From assembly GCF_902825155.1 (NCBI RefSeq), contig NZ_CADEAG010000002.1:178747-242746 (forward strand): 64,000 bases of DNA, in the 5' to 3' direction. A model generated the notes under the pieces. It was not told the DNA's origin and did no database searches. It saw nothing but the letters and a program-made list of their open reading frames with translations. How positions within the stretch are numbered: position 1 is the stretch's first letter; every line of letters begins with the position of its first letter. This stretch comes from Bartonella taylorii 8TBB. Its GTDB lineage: Bacteria; Pseudomonadota; Alphaproteobacteria; Rhizobiales; Rhizobiaceae. This document shows, piece by piece, positions 7,960-18,251 of this stretch. The position numbers and the translations under genes are program-made.

Positions 7960-9276
7960 TTAATGAATGCTGTCCCCTTGAAGATATCCCTGAAGATATC
8001 CCTTTTTTTGAGTATCTAGTATAAAGAAAATTATGATAAATGCAATGATCATCATACCGACTATATAAAAATGGAATAAAGATTCATATCCAAGATCTTT
8101 TAATCCAAGCGCTACAGTTTCAGCAGAACCACCAAACAATGCATTAGCAATAGCATAAGAGAGTCCAACACCCATTGCGCGTATTGAAGCAGGGAACATT
8201 TCTGCTTTTACGATACCAGAGATAGATGTATCAAAACTCATAATGCAGAGCATCCCAATAATGACAGATAATGCTACCCATGTATCATCAGTGTTCCCAA
8301 TGATTCTCAGTGCAGGGATTGTAAAGATGATGGACAAAGTGCTCCAAATAAGCAGTAAATTTTTTGTGCCAATTTTGTCTGCGAGGGAACCAAATATGGG
8401 CTGGAGTAACATGAAAACAAAGAGTGCAGAAGTCATTATTGTTGTAGCAGTATGTTTATCAAATCCGGTAGTCGTTATCAGATATTTTTGCATATAGGTC
8501 GTACAGGTATAAAATGTGAGAGATCCTCCAGCTGTAAAACCAATCACTAAAAAGAAAGCTTTTCCATGATTGCATAGAAGCTCTTCAAGACTACCAGCCT
8601 GTTTTTTAGAACGCCCTTCTTTTGTCGTTGTTTCATGAAGTGAACGACGTAGGTAAATTGCAACAATTGCTCCCAATCCACCAATTGCAAAAGGAATACG
8701 CCACCCCCATGCCTTCAACTGATCTTCTGTTAAATAGAGTGCTAGAGTAAACATAGTTAAACTGGCGAGAAGCTGACCACCAATCAGTGTGGCATATTGG
8801 AATGAACTAAAAAACACACGACGACTTTGGGGTGCAACTTCGCTCATATAAGTTATTGTTGTACCATATTCACCGCCCACTGAGAGTCCTTGAAGCATAT
8901 GAAGTAAAATGAGCAAAATCGCTGCTGTTGCTCCAATGGTTTCATAGGTAGGCAGTAAAGCGATGAGGAATGAGCCACCGCACATCATAAAAACAGAAAT
9001 AAGCATTGAGCGTTTGCGTCCATAACGGTCAGCAATAAAGCCAAAAAGCCAACCACCAATTGGACGCATGAGAAAGCCTATAAAAAGGACAATGGAAGAC
9101 TTTAAAAATTCGGTAATATCCCCATTGGAGGGAAAAAACTGTGACGAAAAATAAATGGATGTAAAAGAATAAACATAAAAACCATACCATTCTATCAGAT
9201 TACTTGATGCACTAGATATGATAGAAAAAATACGTTCTCTTGTATTATGCGGTGTTAGAGTCGCTTCATTCCCCAT
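7960..9276 (-). CDS. kgtP: Alpha-ketoglutarate permease-like MFS transporter, copy 4 (most diverged)
   Basis: This 438-residue paralogue starts with ATG at 9276 and is intact, but it differs at positions the other three keep. Segment 1 reads NLIEWYGFYVYSF, so the Asp of EWYDF is Gly. LLRMLQG is LLHMLQG, and SFYTSIAG is SFDTSISG. The C-terminus is longer because a 12-bp unit is duplicated in tandem (7981-8004), giving YLQGYLQG. The upstream region does not share the block seen before copies 1-3. It may have altered substrate choice, reduced activity, or be early in decay; sequence alone cannot decide. Confidence 0.82.
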   Translation of the reverse strand: MGNEATLTPHNTRERIFSIISSASSNLIEWYGFYVYSFTSIYFSSQFFPSNGDITEFLKSSIVLFIGFLMRPIGGWLFGFIADRYGRKRSMLISVFMMCGGSFLIALLPTYETIGATAAILLILLHMLQGLSVGGEYGTTITYMSEVAPQSRRVFFSSFQYATLIGGQLLASLTMFTLALYLTEDQLKAWGWRIPFAIGGLGAIVAIYLRRSLHETTTKEGRSKKQAGSLEELLCNHGKAFFLVIGFTAGGSLTFYTCTTYMQKYLITTTGFDKHTATTIMTSALFVFMLLQPIFGSLADKIGTKNLLLIWSTLSIIFTIPALRIIGNTDDTWVALSVIIGMLCIMSFDTSISGIVKAEMFPASIRAMGVGLSYAIANALFGGSAETVALGLKDLGYESLFHFYIVGMMIIAFIIIFFILDTQKKGYLQGYLQGDSIH

Positions 9277-9505
9277 AACTCTATTCCTTTTTTCTATAGT
9301 CTATCCTTTTTTCTGTTCATTTTTCTTGATTATTCCTGTATTTATTTATGAAATATTTATATTACCTTACTTTCTGCGTCAAAAATTTAATCTTATCATG
9401 ATGACTTTTTGTGTAAGATGTTTGAGGAAAGAGATTTGAACTGTATTTTTATGAATCTTACAGTTTCTATTTTTTGTATTATATAGAATCGAGCATAATG
9501 CTACT

Positions 9506-10300
9506 ATGAAAGCCTACCTTGATCTTTTATCTTATGTTTTAAATCAGGGCATTGATCGTGCAGATCGCACCGGTGTTGGGACGCGATCAGTTTTTGGCTA
9601 TCAGATGCGGTTTGATTTACAGGCTGGGTTCCCATTGTTGACGACAAAGAAATTGCATTTGCGCTCGATCATCTATGAGCTTTTGTGGTTTCTTAAAGGT
9701 GATACAAATATCGCATGGTTGAAGGAACATGGTGTGTCAATCTGGGATGAATGGGCCGATGAAAAGGGGAATCTTGGCCCTATTTATGGTTATCAGTGGC
9801 GTTCTTGGCCAGCTCCCGATGGACGACATATTGATCAAATTAATAATCTTTTAACTATGATCAAAAAAACGCCTGATTCTCGTCGCTTAATTGTGTCTGC
9901 TTGGAACCCTGCACTGATAGAGGAAATGGCTCTCCCACCTTGTCATTGTCTTTTTCAATTTTACGTTGCTGATAGTAAATTATCCTGCCAACTTTATCAA
10001 CGTTCGGCGGACATTTTCTTAGGTGTTCCCTTCAACATTGCCTCCTATGCGTTATTAACAATGATGATTGCGCAAGTGAGCGGACTTAAAGTAGGAGATT
10101 TTATTCATACTCTCGGTGATGTTCACCTTTATTCCAATCATTTTGACCAGGCTCAATATCAGTTATCACGTGTACCAAATACTTTGCCGTTTATGCGTAT
10201 AAATCCAGAGGTAACAGATCTTTTTTCTTTTAAATTTGAGGATTTTGAATTGCTTAATTATGAAGCACAACCACATATTAAAGCACCGGTAGCAATATGA
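9506..10300 (+). CDS. thyA: Thymidylate synthase
   Basis: This 264-residue protein has the same length as E. coli ThyA and aligns with it without obvious gaps. It converts dUMP to dTMP using methylene-tetrahydrofolate in the cytoplasm. Visible motifs are the Arg loop [12 protein letters not shown] near residue 20, the catalytic Cys in [12 protein letters not shown] near residue 146, and the dUMP-binding [19 protein letters not shown]. Its stop codon overlaps the start of folA (ATGA). The two are translationally coupled, which fits function because the dihydrofolate made here is the substrate of the next enzyme. Confidence 0.97.
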   Translation: MKAYLDLLSYVLNQGIDRADRTGVGTRSVFGYQMRFDLQAGFPLLTTKKLHLRSIIYELLWFLKGDTNIAWLKEHGVSIWDEWADEKGNLGPIYGYQWRSWPAPDGRHIDQINNLLTMIKKTPDSRRLIVSAWNPALIEEMALPPCHCLFQFYVADSKLSCQLYQRSADIFLGVPFNIASYALLTMMIAQVSGLKVGDFIHTLGDVHLYSNHFDQAQYQLSRVPNTLPFMRINPEVTDLFSFKFEDFELLNYEAQPHIKAPVAI

Positions 10301-10806
10301 CTTTTCAAGTTTGTTTAATTGCAGCTGTTGCAGAAAATGGTGTTATCGGGCATGAAGGTGCTCTGCCTTGGCATTTGTCGACGGATTTGCAACGCTTTAA
10401 GACTTTGACTTTCGGTAAGCCCATTATTATGGGGCGGAAAACTTGGGATTCTCTTGGGCGTCCTTTACCTGGGCGCACGAATATTGTCATTTCCCGCAAT
10501 CGTGCTTTCACAGCTGAAGGAACTGTTATTGCTCACTCTTTATCTCAGGCTTGTTCAGTTGCAAAAAAGGTGGCTTCTCAAAATAGTGCAGATGCAGTTT
10601 TTATTATTGGTGGCGGTGAAATTTTTCAACAAGGGTTGCCTATTGCTGATAAAATATTCCTTACAGAAGTCTTAGCTTCCATTAAAGGTGATAGTTTTTT
10701 TCCTGTTTTCGATAAAGAAAAGTGGACTATTGTACAAACACAATATATTCCTGAAGGAGATAAAGACAGTCATCCATCACGTTTTGTGGTTTATGAGCGG
10801 AAATAA
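10297..10806 (+). CDS. folA: Dihydrofolate reductase
   Basis: This 169-residue enzyme reduces dihydrofolate to tetrahydrofolate with NADPH. Visible motifs are [19 protein letters not shown] at the N-terminus, the acidic residue in LSTDLQRFK, the nucleotide-binding [15 protein letters not shown], and FIIGGGEIF. It overlaps thyA by four bases, making a two-gene dTMP/folate operon. It is a normal-length chromosomal DHFR with nothing unusual. Confidence 0.96.
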   Translation: MTFQVCLIAAVAENGVIGHEGALPWHLSTDLQRFKTLTFGKPIIMGRKTWDSLGRPLPGRTNIVISRNRAFTAEGTVIAHSLSQACSVAKKVASQNSADAVFIIGGGEIFQQGLPIADKIFLTEVLASIKGDSFFPVFDKEKWTIVQTQYIPEGDKDSHPSRFVVYERK

Positions 10807-10924
10807 TCATTTGTAATTAAGTGGAAGAAGCCTGTTAGTTACATTGTAATCGGGTAAGAGGTATCCTATAAGATCGAGTGAATGGTTGATATTTGATTAA
10901 TGGTAGTCAGTTAAAGAGGTGATG

Positions 10925-12070
10925 ATGCCCTGGACAAATCAAAATGGTGGTGGCCCGTGGAGCGGCGATAAAAATAAACTGGGTGGTGATAAGAAAACAC
11001 CAGCTAAGAATCTCTTTGGTTCTGGTGGCAATGATGGTGGTGATAATGGTTCCAATCTTGATGATATTTTGCGTAAAGGGCAGGATCAGTTTAAACAGGT
11101 TGGTAAAGGTGGGATTTTTGTTCTATTGCTTCTGCTTGCCGTGTTGTTTTTACTGTATCAGTCAATTTATATCGTTCAGCAAAATGAACAAGCGGTGGAG
11201 TTGCGTTTTGGTGTTCCTAAGGCAGGAATTATCAGTGATGGTTTGCATTTTCACTTTTGGCCAATTGAGACCTATATGAAAGTGCCTTTAACGGAAAAAA
11301 CAATCGCGATTGGTGGTCAGTCTGGTCAGGCGCAACAAAGTGAAGGTTTGATGCTTTCGAGTGATCAGAATATTGTTAATGTCAATTTTTCCGTTTACTA
11401 TCGAATTTCACGTCCAAGTGAATTTTTATTCAATGTGAATGATCAAGAAGGGACAGTTCGTCAGGTTGCTGAGAGCGCAATGCGTGAAGTTATTGGTTCA
11501 CGGCCTGTGGATGATGTTCTACGTGACAAGAAAGAAGAAGTAGCTAATGATGTTAGAAAAGTTACCCAGTTGACTGTAGATAAATATCAACTTGGTGTTG
11601 AAATAAGCCGTGTGTCGATCAGTGAAGCTGCTCCTCCTACGAAGGTTGCTGCTGCATTTAATTCTGTTCAGCAGGCAGAGCAAGAACGTGGACGAATGAT
11701 TGAAGAGGGCAATCGTGTGCGTTTTACTAAGATTGGTTTAGCGAATGGTGAAGCTTCACGCACACGGGAAATTGCAAAAGGTGAAAAGGCGCAAATGGTT
11801 GAAGAGGCACGCGGGCGTGCTGAGCGTTTTCAGGCTATCGCTCGCGCGGCAGCAATCTCACCAGAGGCTACGCGTTATCGACTTTATATGGAGACTATGG
11901 GGCGTATTCTTTCTTCATCAAATAAGTTGGTTCTTGATCAAGTAAATTCTCCGGCGGTGCCTTATCTCCCTCTGAATGAATTGCTACGTAGCAATTTATC
12001 AGAAAACACGAAAAAAACATCAGCACGTTCTACGTCGCTATTGGATTCTCGCATTTCTGGAGGACGCTAA
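10925..12070 (+). CDS. hflK: FtsH protease modulator HflK
   Basis: This is the membrane-anchored SPFH/prohibitin-domain protein that with HflC forms the large periplasmic complex around FtsH and tunes its proteolysis. The N-terminus MPWTNQNGGGPWSG is Gly/Asn/Asp-rich and cytoplasmic. One transmembrane segment (FVLLLLLAVLFLLYQSIYIV) follows, then the SPFH domain and a charged coiled-coil region (about residues 240-310). Three possible starts are adjacent: GTG 10919, ATG 10922 and ATG 10925. The last is chosen because it sits five bases after AGAGG. hflC follows two bases after the stop. Confidence 0.93.
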   Translation: MPWTNQNGGGPWSGDKNKLGGDKKTPAKNLFGSGGNDGGDNGSNLDDILRKGQDQFKQVGKGGIFVLLLLLAVLFLLYQSIYIVQQNEQAVELRFGVPKAGIISDGLHFHFWPIETYMKVPLTEKTIAIGGQSGQAQQSEGLMLSSDQNIVNVNFSVYYRISRPSEFLFNVNDQEGTVRQVAESAMREVIGSRPVDDVLRDKKEEVANDVRKVTQLTVDKYQLGVEISRVSISEAAPPTKVAAAFNSVQQAEQERGRMIEEGNRVRFTKIGLANGEASRTREIAKGEKAQMVEEARGRAERFQAIARAAAISPEATRYRLYMETMGRILSSSNKLVLDQVNSPAVPYLPLNELLRSNLSENTKKTSARSTSLLDSRISGGR

Positions 12071-12072
12071 TT

Positions 12073-13008
12073 ATGCAGCAGTCTCGTTTCTTGTTTATGT
12101 TTAGTACCATAGTGCTTCTTTTGATGATCTTTTGGATGTCATTTTTTATTGTCTATCCTCGTCAACAAGTGGCAATTAAGCGTTTTGGGCAAATTGTTAA
12201 GGTAGAGTCTGATCCTGGGATTTATTTGAAAATGCCCTTTGTGGATAAGATGATTGTTATTGATAACCGATTATTACGTTACGATGTTCCCACACAATCT
12301 GTGCAGGTTCGTGGTGGTGCTTATTATGAAGTGGATGCGTTCTTTATTTATCGTATTGCGGATCCTAAGTTGTTTTTACAGCGCATTGCTTCGGGGCGTC
12401 CGCAAATTGCTGCCCGTGAAAATCTTGCACCGCGTTTTATTGATGCTTTGCGGGCCGTTTATGGTAAGCGAGAGTTTAAGGCAGCCTTGTCAGATGAACG
12501 GGGAGCGATGATGGCTGAAGTGCAGCGGCAGTTTTCTGTAGATGCAGGTTCATTGGGTATTACCATTCTTGATGTGCGTATTCGCAAAACTGATTTGACT
12601 GATGCTGTGTCGGAGGATGTTTATCGGCAAATGGCCGCTGAACGTGAAGCTGCAGCAGAAAATATTCGTGCTCGCGGGCAGCAGGAGAGGGATCGTATTG
12701 TCGCGGAAGCTAATCGCGAATATGAAGAAATCGTAGCAGCTGCAAAACGTGATGCTGAAATTACTCGTGGTGAAGGTCAGGCTGAAAGCATTCGTCTTTT
12801 ATTGAATGCAAGAGAGGCTAATCCATCATTTTATGATTTTTGGTTAGCGATGGAACAGTACAAAAATTTGGAGCGTGTTCCTATGGTGATTTCACCAAAC
12901 GAGGATTTCTTTTTCTATTTCCGTAATCCACTGCAAGCAAATAGAAAATTTTCATCAACAATGGATATGGGCTTCGGTAAAACTGACCAAAAACTTGGGG
13001 GAGATTAG
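12073..13008 (+). CDS. hflC: FtsH protease modulator HflC
   Basis: This 311-residue partner of HflK has a single N-terminal transmembrane segment (LFMFSTIVLLLMIFWMSFFI), an SPFH domain beginning QQVAIKRFGQIVKVESDPG, and a coiled coil with repeated Ala/Glu/Arg. It starts two bases after hflK and is clearly co-transcribed. In many Rhizobiales a small DUF2065 gene separates hflC from the protease. Here only 152 bases separate hflC from degP, and no such gene is visible. Confidence 0.94.
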   Translation: MQQSRFLFMFSTIVLLLMIFWMSFFIVYPRQQVAIKRFGQIVKVESDPGIYLKMPFVDKMIVIDNRLLRYDVPTQSVQVRGGAYYEVDAFFIYRIADPKLFLQRIASGRPQIAARENLAPRFIDALRAVYGKREFKAALSDERGAMMAEVQRQFSVDAGSLGITILDVRIRKTDLTDAVSEDVYRQMAAEREAAAENIRARGQQERDRIVAEANREYEEIVAAAKRDAEITRGEGQAESIRLLLNAREANPSFYDFWLAMEQYKNLERVPMVISPNEDFFFYFRNPLQANRKFSSTMDMGFGKTDQKLGGD

Positions 13009-13160
13009 ATGAAATGATGGACTGTGGATAGAAGCTTTGACGTGAGAAGTATGGTCGAGGGTGGCTTTCTTTTATGATGCAAGCTAGGGTATTCAATCAT
13101 ACTGATTGTGCATAGATAAATTTAATGAGGCTTTTTACAGCATTTTGTTAAAGGCATGTC

Positions 13161-14678
13161 ATGGGTAGAAATATCATAGGTAAAAATACGTCTTTGAAGT
13201 TTTTTGCTACAAGAGTTGTTGTTTGTGTGGGTGTGTTTTTATCAGCCTCAATCAGTTTTTCTTGGGGAGAGGAGACAAAGAATGCACATCTTCCCATTCC
13301 CGATTTAGCTGCTGAGCTTTTGGAGACGGTTGTGAATATTTCCACAGCACAAACCGTTGAAGGAAGCGAACAGGATGAGTATACTTCGGTGCCTGTTATT
13401 CCGAAAGATTCATTGTTGCAAGAATATTTTAGTGATTTTTTTACACCCAAAGATGGTCAAAAGGATAGTCAGTTGCAAAAGGTACGTTCTTTGGGATCTG
13501 GTTTTGTGATTGATGCGCAAAGAGGGCTTATTGTTACCAATTATCACGTTATTGTTGATGCTGATGATATTGAAGTTAACTTTACCGATGGTACAAAACT
13601 GAAAGCAAAATTGCTTGGAAAGGATAGCAAGACTGATTTAGCATTGCTTCAAGTGGATGCAGGAAATAAAAAATTAAAGGCTGTACGTTTTGGTGATTCA
13701 GAAAAAGCACGCATTGGTGATTGGGTGATGGCTATCGGGAATCCCTATGGTTTTGGTGGAAGTGTAACTGTTGGTATTATTTCTGCACGCAATCGTGATC
13801 TTAATGCTGGTCCTTATGATAATTTTATTCAGACAGATGCAGCGATTAACCGAGGAAATTCTGGTGGTCCGTTGTTTGATAGAAATGGTGAGGTGATTGG
13901 GATTAATACAGCAATTATTTCGCCTTCTGGAGGGTCTATTGGTATTGGTTTTGCAATACCATCGGATATGGCTCTTTCTGTGATTAATCAGTTACGTGAT
14001 TTTGGAGAAATAAGGCGCGGTTGGTTGGCTATTCGTATTCAACCAGTAACAGAAGATATTGCAAAAAGTTTGAAACTAGACAACGCTGTGGGGGCATTGG
14101 TTGCTGGTAAAATAGAACAGGCAGATGTAGATAATAGTCAGTTGCAGGATGGAGATGTTATTCTTTCCTTTGGGGATACGAAAATTAAGCATGCACGCGA
14201 TTTACCGCGTTTAGTAGCAGAAAGTCCGGAAGGAAAAGTGGTAGATGTTACTGTTTTGCGGAACGGCCAAGAAAAAACAGTACAAGTTAAGCTTGGCCGT
14301 TTGATTGAGACAGATGCAAATGAAGATACAGAAGAAGAATCCGATGATGAAAAAAACAGTTCTGTATCGAAAAGTGTGACGATGCAATTTATGGGAATGA
14401 CATTATCTGAGCTTACAGTGGATTTGCGTCATCGTTATTCAATTACAGATAAAGTTCAGGGATTGGTGGTGACATCTGTTACACAAAATAGCGCGGCTGA
14501 TAAAAAGCGTATTCGCATTGGTGAAGTGATTGTTGATATCAACCAAAGTTCTGTCACAACAATTGATGAGGCTAAAAAACGTATTCATAAACTACGTGAA
14601 GCTGGACGCAAAAATGCTCTATTCGTTGTTGCTCAGCCAGATGGAGAGTTACGGTTCGTAACAATCCCAATGGATTGA
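13161..14678 (+). CDS. degP: DegP/HtrA family periplasmic serine protease
   Basis: This is a 505-residue Do-type protease and chaperone of the periplasm. A signal peptide (about residues 1-36, core VVVCVGVFLSASISF) precedes a trypsin-like domain with the triad visible as His in TNYHVIVDADD, Asp in DSKTDLALLQV and Ser in RGNSGGPLF. Two PDZ domains follow; an acidic linker (DANEDTEEESDDEKN) separates them. It sits behind hflKC, so three envelope quality-control genes cluster. An AAGG ribosome site lies six bases before the ATG. Confidence 0.95.
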   Translation: MGRNIIGKNTSLKFFATRVVVCVGVFLSASISFSWGEETKNAHLPIPDLAAELLETVVNISTAQTVEGSEQDEYTSVPVIPKDSLLQEYFSDFFTPKDGQKDSQLQKVRSLGSGFVIDAQRGLIVTNYHVIVDADDIEVNFTDGTKLKAKLLGKDSKTDLALLQVDAGNKKLKAVRFGDSEKARIGDWVMAIGNPYGFGGSVTVGIISARNRDLNAGPYDNFIQTDAAINRGNSGGPLFDRNGEVIGINTAIISPSGGSIGIGFAIPSDMALSVINQLRDFGEIRRGWLAIRIQPVTEDIAKSLKLDNAVGALVAGKIEQADVDNSQLQDGDVILSFGDTKIKHARDLPRLVAESPEGKVVDVTVLRNGQEKTVQVKLGRLIETDANEDTEEESDDEKNSSVSKSVTMQFMGMTLSELTVDLRHRYSITDKVQGLVVTSVTQNSAADKKRIRIGEVIVDINQSSVTTIDEAKKRIHKLREAGRKNALFVVAQPDGELRFVTIPMD

Positions 14679-15274
14679 TATTTTGGGGTGAATGGATGCT
14701 TTGGAAATTATTTTTTTGAATGTGTGTTTAATTGTTTATATCTCTGTTTTTGTTACAAAAGTATGCGAGTGATGATAGTTTGCTCGCTTTGGTTCTTTAA
14801 ATAGCCATTATACAGAAAGATTCATATTAGAGCTCATAATTTATGCGTGTTACTGTATATTGTTTTGTGGTTGATAAAAAAGAAAAAATTATGAGAAAAA
14901 TGGGAGCTTTAAGAAAGTGATTTACTGAAGCCTTATTATAAATAAGAATATCGTCTCTTCTTGTAGATAATTGTAAAAATTATATTTGTTTATGTTGGTC
15001 ATCCTGAAAAGAATTTTGTTGCGGTATTTTGTTATTGAATAATGGTAGCAAAAGGAAATGCTTTGAGATTTTTTTTAAGAGATTATTGCGTTTATTTTTT
15101 CAAAGGTGGCAGAATAATCATAGGAACTTTCTCTGTGTTAATTATATACGTTGTTTGTTTGTATTTTCCTTTGAAGAGTTTACTTTCTGATACTATGGAT
15201 GAAATGCAGGGATTTGGGGGGTAGTCATGTGTGTTGCAATACGTTGTTGATTGATGGATATAGGTATTCCATTC
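14679..15274. other. Intergenic region before miaA
   Basis: This stretch of about 600 bases is AT-rich. A 60-codon frame at 15042-15224 encodes a hydrophobic peptide but has no good ribosome site and no recognised family; I do not support it as a gene. In related Rhizobiales serB is often found between degP and miaA on the opposite strand, but no phosphoserine phosphatase motifs are visible here. Confidence 0.5.
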
Positions 15275-16147
15275 ATGATACAGAGAACGATTACATTGAT
15301 AGCGGGGCCAACGGCAAGTGGGAAGTCAGCGCTTGCCTTACGCATGGCTCAAGAAAAAAATGCTCTCATCATTAACACTGATTCAATGCAGGTTTATGAT
15401 GTTTTAAATATTTTAACGGCACGGCCAACGGAAGCTGATACTGCAATTGTTCCACACTATCTCTATGGTTATGTGAGTCCTACTCTGAATTATTCAGTAG
15501 GGCAATGGTCACGTGATGTTGAGAAGTTGTTGACTACATTTACCTCGAAATCACTTATTTTTGTTGGTGGAACAGGGCTTTATTTTCGTGCTCTTTTAGA
15601 GGGGATTTCAAAAATTCCTCATGTTCCAGATGTTGTGCGGCAGAAATGGCGACTTCGGCTTGATAAAGAAGGAGCTGAAAGTCTTTATCGCCAGTTGTTG
15701 CAGGTTGATGCTGTTCTTGCTGAGAAAATTTCTTCACAAGATGGTCAGCGTATCATACGTGCTTTGGAAGTTTATGATGCAACTGATAAGAAGCTAAGTT
15801 GGTGGCAGAAGCAAAAAACTTCTCCCTTAATTGTGCCAGATTGTGTCGAAAAAATTCTTCTCATTCCACCACGTCAATTGCTCTATGAACGTATTCATAA
15901 GCGGTTGGGCTCTATGATTGAAAGAGGCGCTTTAGAAGAAGTGGTTGCTATGAAAAGGCTTATGCTTTCCCCTTTGTTACCAGCGATGAAGGCTATTGGT
16001 GTACCTGAATTTATAGCTTATTTGGATGGATATAGAAGTTTTGAGAATGCTCTTGAAACGGTAAAAACACAAACGAGGAGGTATGCAAAAAGGCAAATGA
16101 CATGGTTTCGTAATCAATTTGATGAAGAGTGGATGCTGTTTTCTTGA
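15275..16147 (+). CDS. miaA: tRNA dimethylallyltransferase
   Basis: MiaA adds a dimethylallyl group to A37 of tRNAs that read UNN codons. The P-loop GPTASGKS lies about ten residues from the chosen start. INTDSMQVYDVL, FVGGTGLYFRALLEG and QTRRYAKRQMTWFRNQ are family signatures. The start is uncertain: the frame opens at TTG 15251, with ATG at 15254 and 15275. 15275 gives MIQRTITLIAGPTASGK, the usual distance to the P-loop. The protein is about 290 residues, normal for the family. A promoter was not identified. Confidence 0.93.
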   Translation: MIQRTITLIAGPTASGKSALALRMAQEKNALIINTDSMQVYDVLNILTARPTEADTAIVPHYLYGYVSPTLNYSVGQWSRDVEKLLTTFTSKSLIFVGGTGLYFRALLEGISKIPHVPDVVRQKWRLRLDKEGAESLYRQLLQVDAVLAEKISSQDGQRIIRALEVYDATDKKLSWWQKQKTSPLIVPDCVEKILLIPPRQLLYERIHKRLGSMIERGALEEVVAMKRLMLSPLLPAMKAIGVPEFIAYLDGYRSFENALETVKTQTRRYAKRQMTWFRNQFDEEWMLFS

Positions 16148-16321
16148 TAAGAGAGCTGAAAGGCTTTCAATGCAATTGAAGAAGCGCTGAGAATATTGTA
16201 AACGGAAAATTTCTAGTGAGATAATTTTTTATTGACGAATGATATCAATGGAATTAAAGTCTTCCTCACAAAGGGATATTCTTCTTAAGTGTTTTATGCG
16301 AAGTAGGGGGTCATACAATAT

Positions 16322-16402
16322 ATGTTTTTGTGTGTAATGGGCTCTCTCGGAGCCTTTTTTTATGGGCTCCTTCGGGGGCTTTTTTATTATGCTACCAAGT
16401 AG
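16322..16402 (+). CDS. Possible leader peptide over the tandem terminators
   Basis: An ATG at 16322 opens 26 codons that run through both hairpins and stop at TAG 16400-16402, just before ilvI. The peptide begins [17 protein letters not shown] and has five Leu and one Val. Such a frame over a terminator before a branched-chain synthesis gene would suit attenuation. However, no antiterminator pairing was established, and the ribosome site is poor. This is a hypothesis, not a confident gene. Confidence 0.2.
   Translation: MFLCVMGSLGAFFYGLLRGLFYYATK
16339..16361 (+). terminator. First of two tandem terminator hairpins before ilvI
   Basis: Stem GGCTC/GAGCC (16340-16344 and 16350-16354) is followed by seven T residues. 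It could end the miaA transcript or act as a regulatory stop before ilvI. Confidence 0.65.
16366..16385 (+). terminator. Second tandem terminator hairpin, UUCG loop
   Basis: Stem GCTCC/GGGGC closes a TTCG tetraloop (16366-16379), followed by six T residues. It lies only about 30 bases before the ilvI start at 16416, so a promoter for ilvI must lie within the hairpins or transcription must read through them. Confidence 0.65.
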
Positions 16403-16415
16403 GCGAGTGGGAAAA

Positions 16416-18215
16416 ATGACAGATTATCCAAGAATGCAAGAGAGTGCAGACAGAAAAATAATGTCGGGTGCTGAAATGGTGGTTCAAGCTCTTATTGATC
16501 AAGGGGTTAAACATCTCTTTGGTTATCCTGGTGGGGCTGTCCTTCCTATTTTTGATGTTATTTATCAACAAGATGCAGTTCGTCATATTTTGGTGCGTCA
16601 TGAACAAGCAGCGGGTCATGCTGCTGAAGGTTATGCACGTAGTACAGGGAAGGTAGGCGTTATGCTGGTGACTTCTGGTCCAGGGGCAACGAATGCTGTG
16701 ACACCTTTGCAAGATGCACTTATGGATTCTATCCCACTTGTTTGTTTTTCTGGTCAGGTTCCAACAACTGTGATTGGAACAAATGGTTTTCAAGAGGCTG
16801 ATACAGTTGGTATTACAAAGCCCTGTACTAAATATAATTGTTTGGTTGAAAATGTGGATGATCTTGCGGAAATCATTCATGAAGCTTTTTTTATTGCTCA
16901 ATCAGGACGTCCAGGGCCGGTTTTGATTGATATTCCTAAAGATGTGCAATTTGCTTCAGGTGTTTATAGAGCTCCTCAAGTTTTGGCATCTCTGCGTTCT
17001 CGTCCACAATTTAAAGAAGATACTAACACTATCGAATGTGCTGTTTCTCTTTTAGTAGAAGCAAAGCGTCCTGTTATTTATTCTGGTGGTGGTGTTATTT
17101 CATCAGGCCCTGAAGCTGTAAAGCTTTTGCGCGATTTAGTTCAACTGGGTGATTTTCCAATTACGTCAACACTCATGGGGCTTGGTGCTTATCCCGCTTC
17201 TGGCAAAAATTGGCTTGGAATGCTTGGGATGCATGGAACCTATGAAGCTAATATGGCCATGCATGATTGTGATGTTATGTTGGCTGTTGGTGCGCGCTTT
17301 GATGATCGTATCACTGGGCGACTGGATGCATTTGCGCCTCATGCGCGTATTATACATATTGATATTGACCCTTCTTCTATTAATAAGATCGTAAAAGTGA
17401 AAGTGCCACTTATTGGTGATGTGGCTGATGTTTTAGGGGATATCAATCGGCGCTTGCACATACAGCAGCCTATATTTAAAAGCGAAAGTCGTGAGGCGTG
17501 GTGGATGCAGATTAACCGCTGGAGAGCTCGTAATTCATTGGCGTATGCGGAGAAAAAAGATGTTATCATGCCGCAATATGCTCTTGAACAACTTTATGCT
17601 CTTACCAAAGGTGCGAATGCTTATATCACAACGGATGTTGGACAGCATCAGATGTGGGCAGCACAATATTATCGCTTTGAAGAACCAAACCATTGGATGA
17701 CTTCTGGTGGCCTTGGGACTATGGGTTATGGTCTCCCTGCTGCTATTGGTGTTCAAATTGCACATCCTGATGCGCTTGTTTTATGTATTTCTGGTGATGC
17801 TTCAATTCAGATGAATATTCAAGAGCTTGCAACGGCAATTCAGCATAATACGCCAGTGAAAACTTTTATTTTAAATAATCAGTATATGGGTATGGTTCGT
17901 CAATGGCAGCAGTTGTTGCATGGCAACCGTCTTTCTCATTCTTATACAGAATCGATGCCTGATTTTGTAAAATTAGCAGAATCTTATGGAGCGGTTGGTA
18001 TCCGTTGTTCAAAACCCGATGAACTTGATGATAAAATTCAGCAAATGATTGCTTGTGATAAGCCAGTTCTCTTCGATTGTCGTGTTGCGAATTTAGAAAA
18101 TTGTTTTCCCATGATTCCATCTGGGTGTGCGCATAATGATATGCTGTTACCTGATGAAGCTAATGATGAAGCCGTTGCAAATGCTGTTTCTTCTGAGGGA
18201 AAGATTCTTGTATAA
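16416..18215 (+). CDS. ilvI: Acetolactate synthase large (catalytic) subunit
   Basis: This TPP-dependent enzyme makes acetolactate and acetohydroxybutyrate, the first common step of valine, leucine and isoleucine synthesis. Visible features are the catalytic Glu in [16 protein letters not shown], the FAD-binding middle domain, and the TPP/Mg segment [16 protein letters not shown]. An upstream ATG at 16362 is in frame but lies inside the terminator hairpin. [14 protein letters not shown] at 16416 gives about 599 residues and a normal N-terminus. The regulatory small subunit ilvH usually follows directly in Rhizobiales, but here the gene is followed by non-coding DNA. Confidence 0.95.
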   Translation: MTDYPRMQESADRKIMSGAEMVVQALIDQGVKHLFGYPGGAVLPIFDVIYQQDAVRHILVRHEQAAGHAAEGYARSTGKVGVMLVTSGPGATNAVTPLQDALMDSIPLVCFSGQVPTTVIGTNGFQEADTVGITKPCTKYNCLVENVDDLAEIIHEAFFIAQSGRPGPVLIDIPKDVQFASGVYRAPQVLASLRSRPQFKEDTNTIECAVSLLVEAKRPVIYSGGGVISSGPEAVKLLRDLVQLGDFPITSTLMGLGAYPASGKNWLGMLGMHGTYEANMAMHDCDVMLAVGARFDDRITGRLDAFAPHARIIHIDIDPSSINKIVKVKVPLIGDVADVLGDINRRLHIQQPIFKSESREAWWMQINRWRARNSLAYAEKKDVIMPQYALEQLYALTKGANAYITTDVGQHQMWAAQYYRFEEPNHWMTSGGLGTMGYGLPAAIGVQIAHPDALVLCISGDASIQMNIQELATAIQHNTPVKTFILNNQYMGMVRQWQQLLHGNRLSHSYTESMPDFVKLAESYGAVGIRCSKPDELDDKIQQMIACDKPVLFDCRVANLENCFPMIPSGCAHNDMLLPDEANDEAVANAVSSEGKILV

Positions 18216-18251
18216 AATGAATATGTTAACAAAATAGTGAAGGATGGTGAT

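Noticed and set aside
15042..15224. 60-codon hydrophobic frame before miaA
   Set aside because: No convincing ribosome site and no known family; AT-rich DNA gives such frames by chance.
14679..15250. Remnant of serB between degP and miaA
   Set aside because: Expected by synteny with other Rhizobiales, but no phosphatase motifs could be found on either strand.
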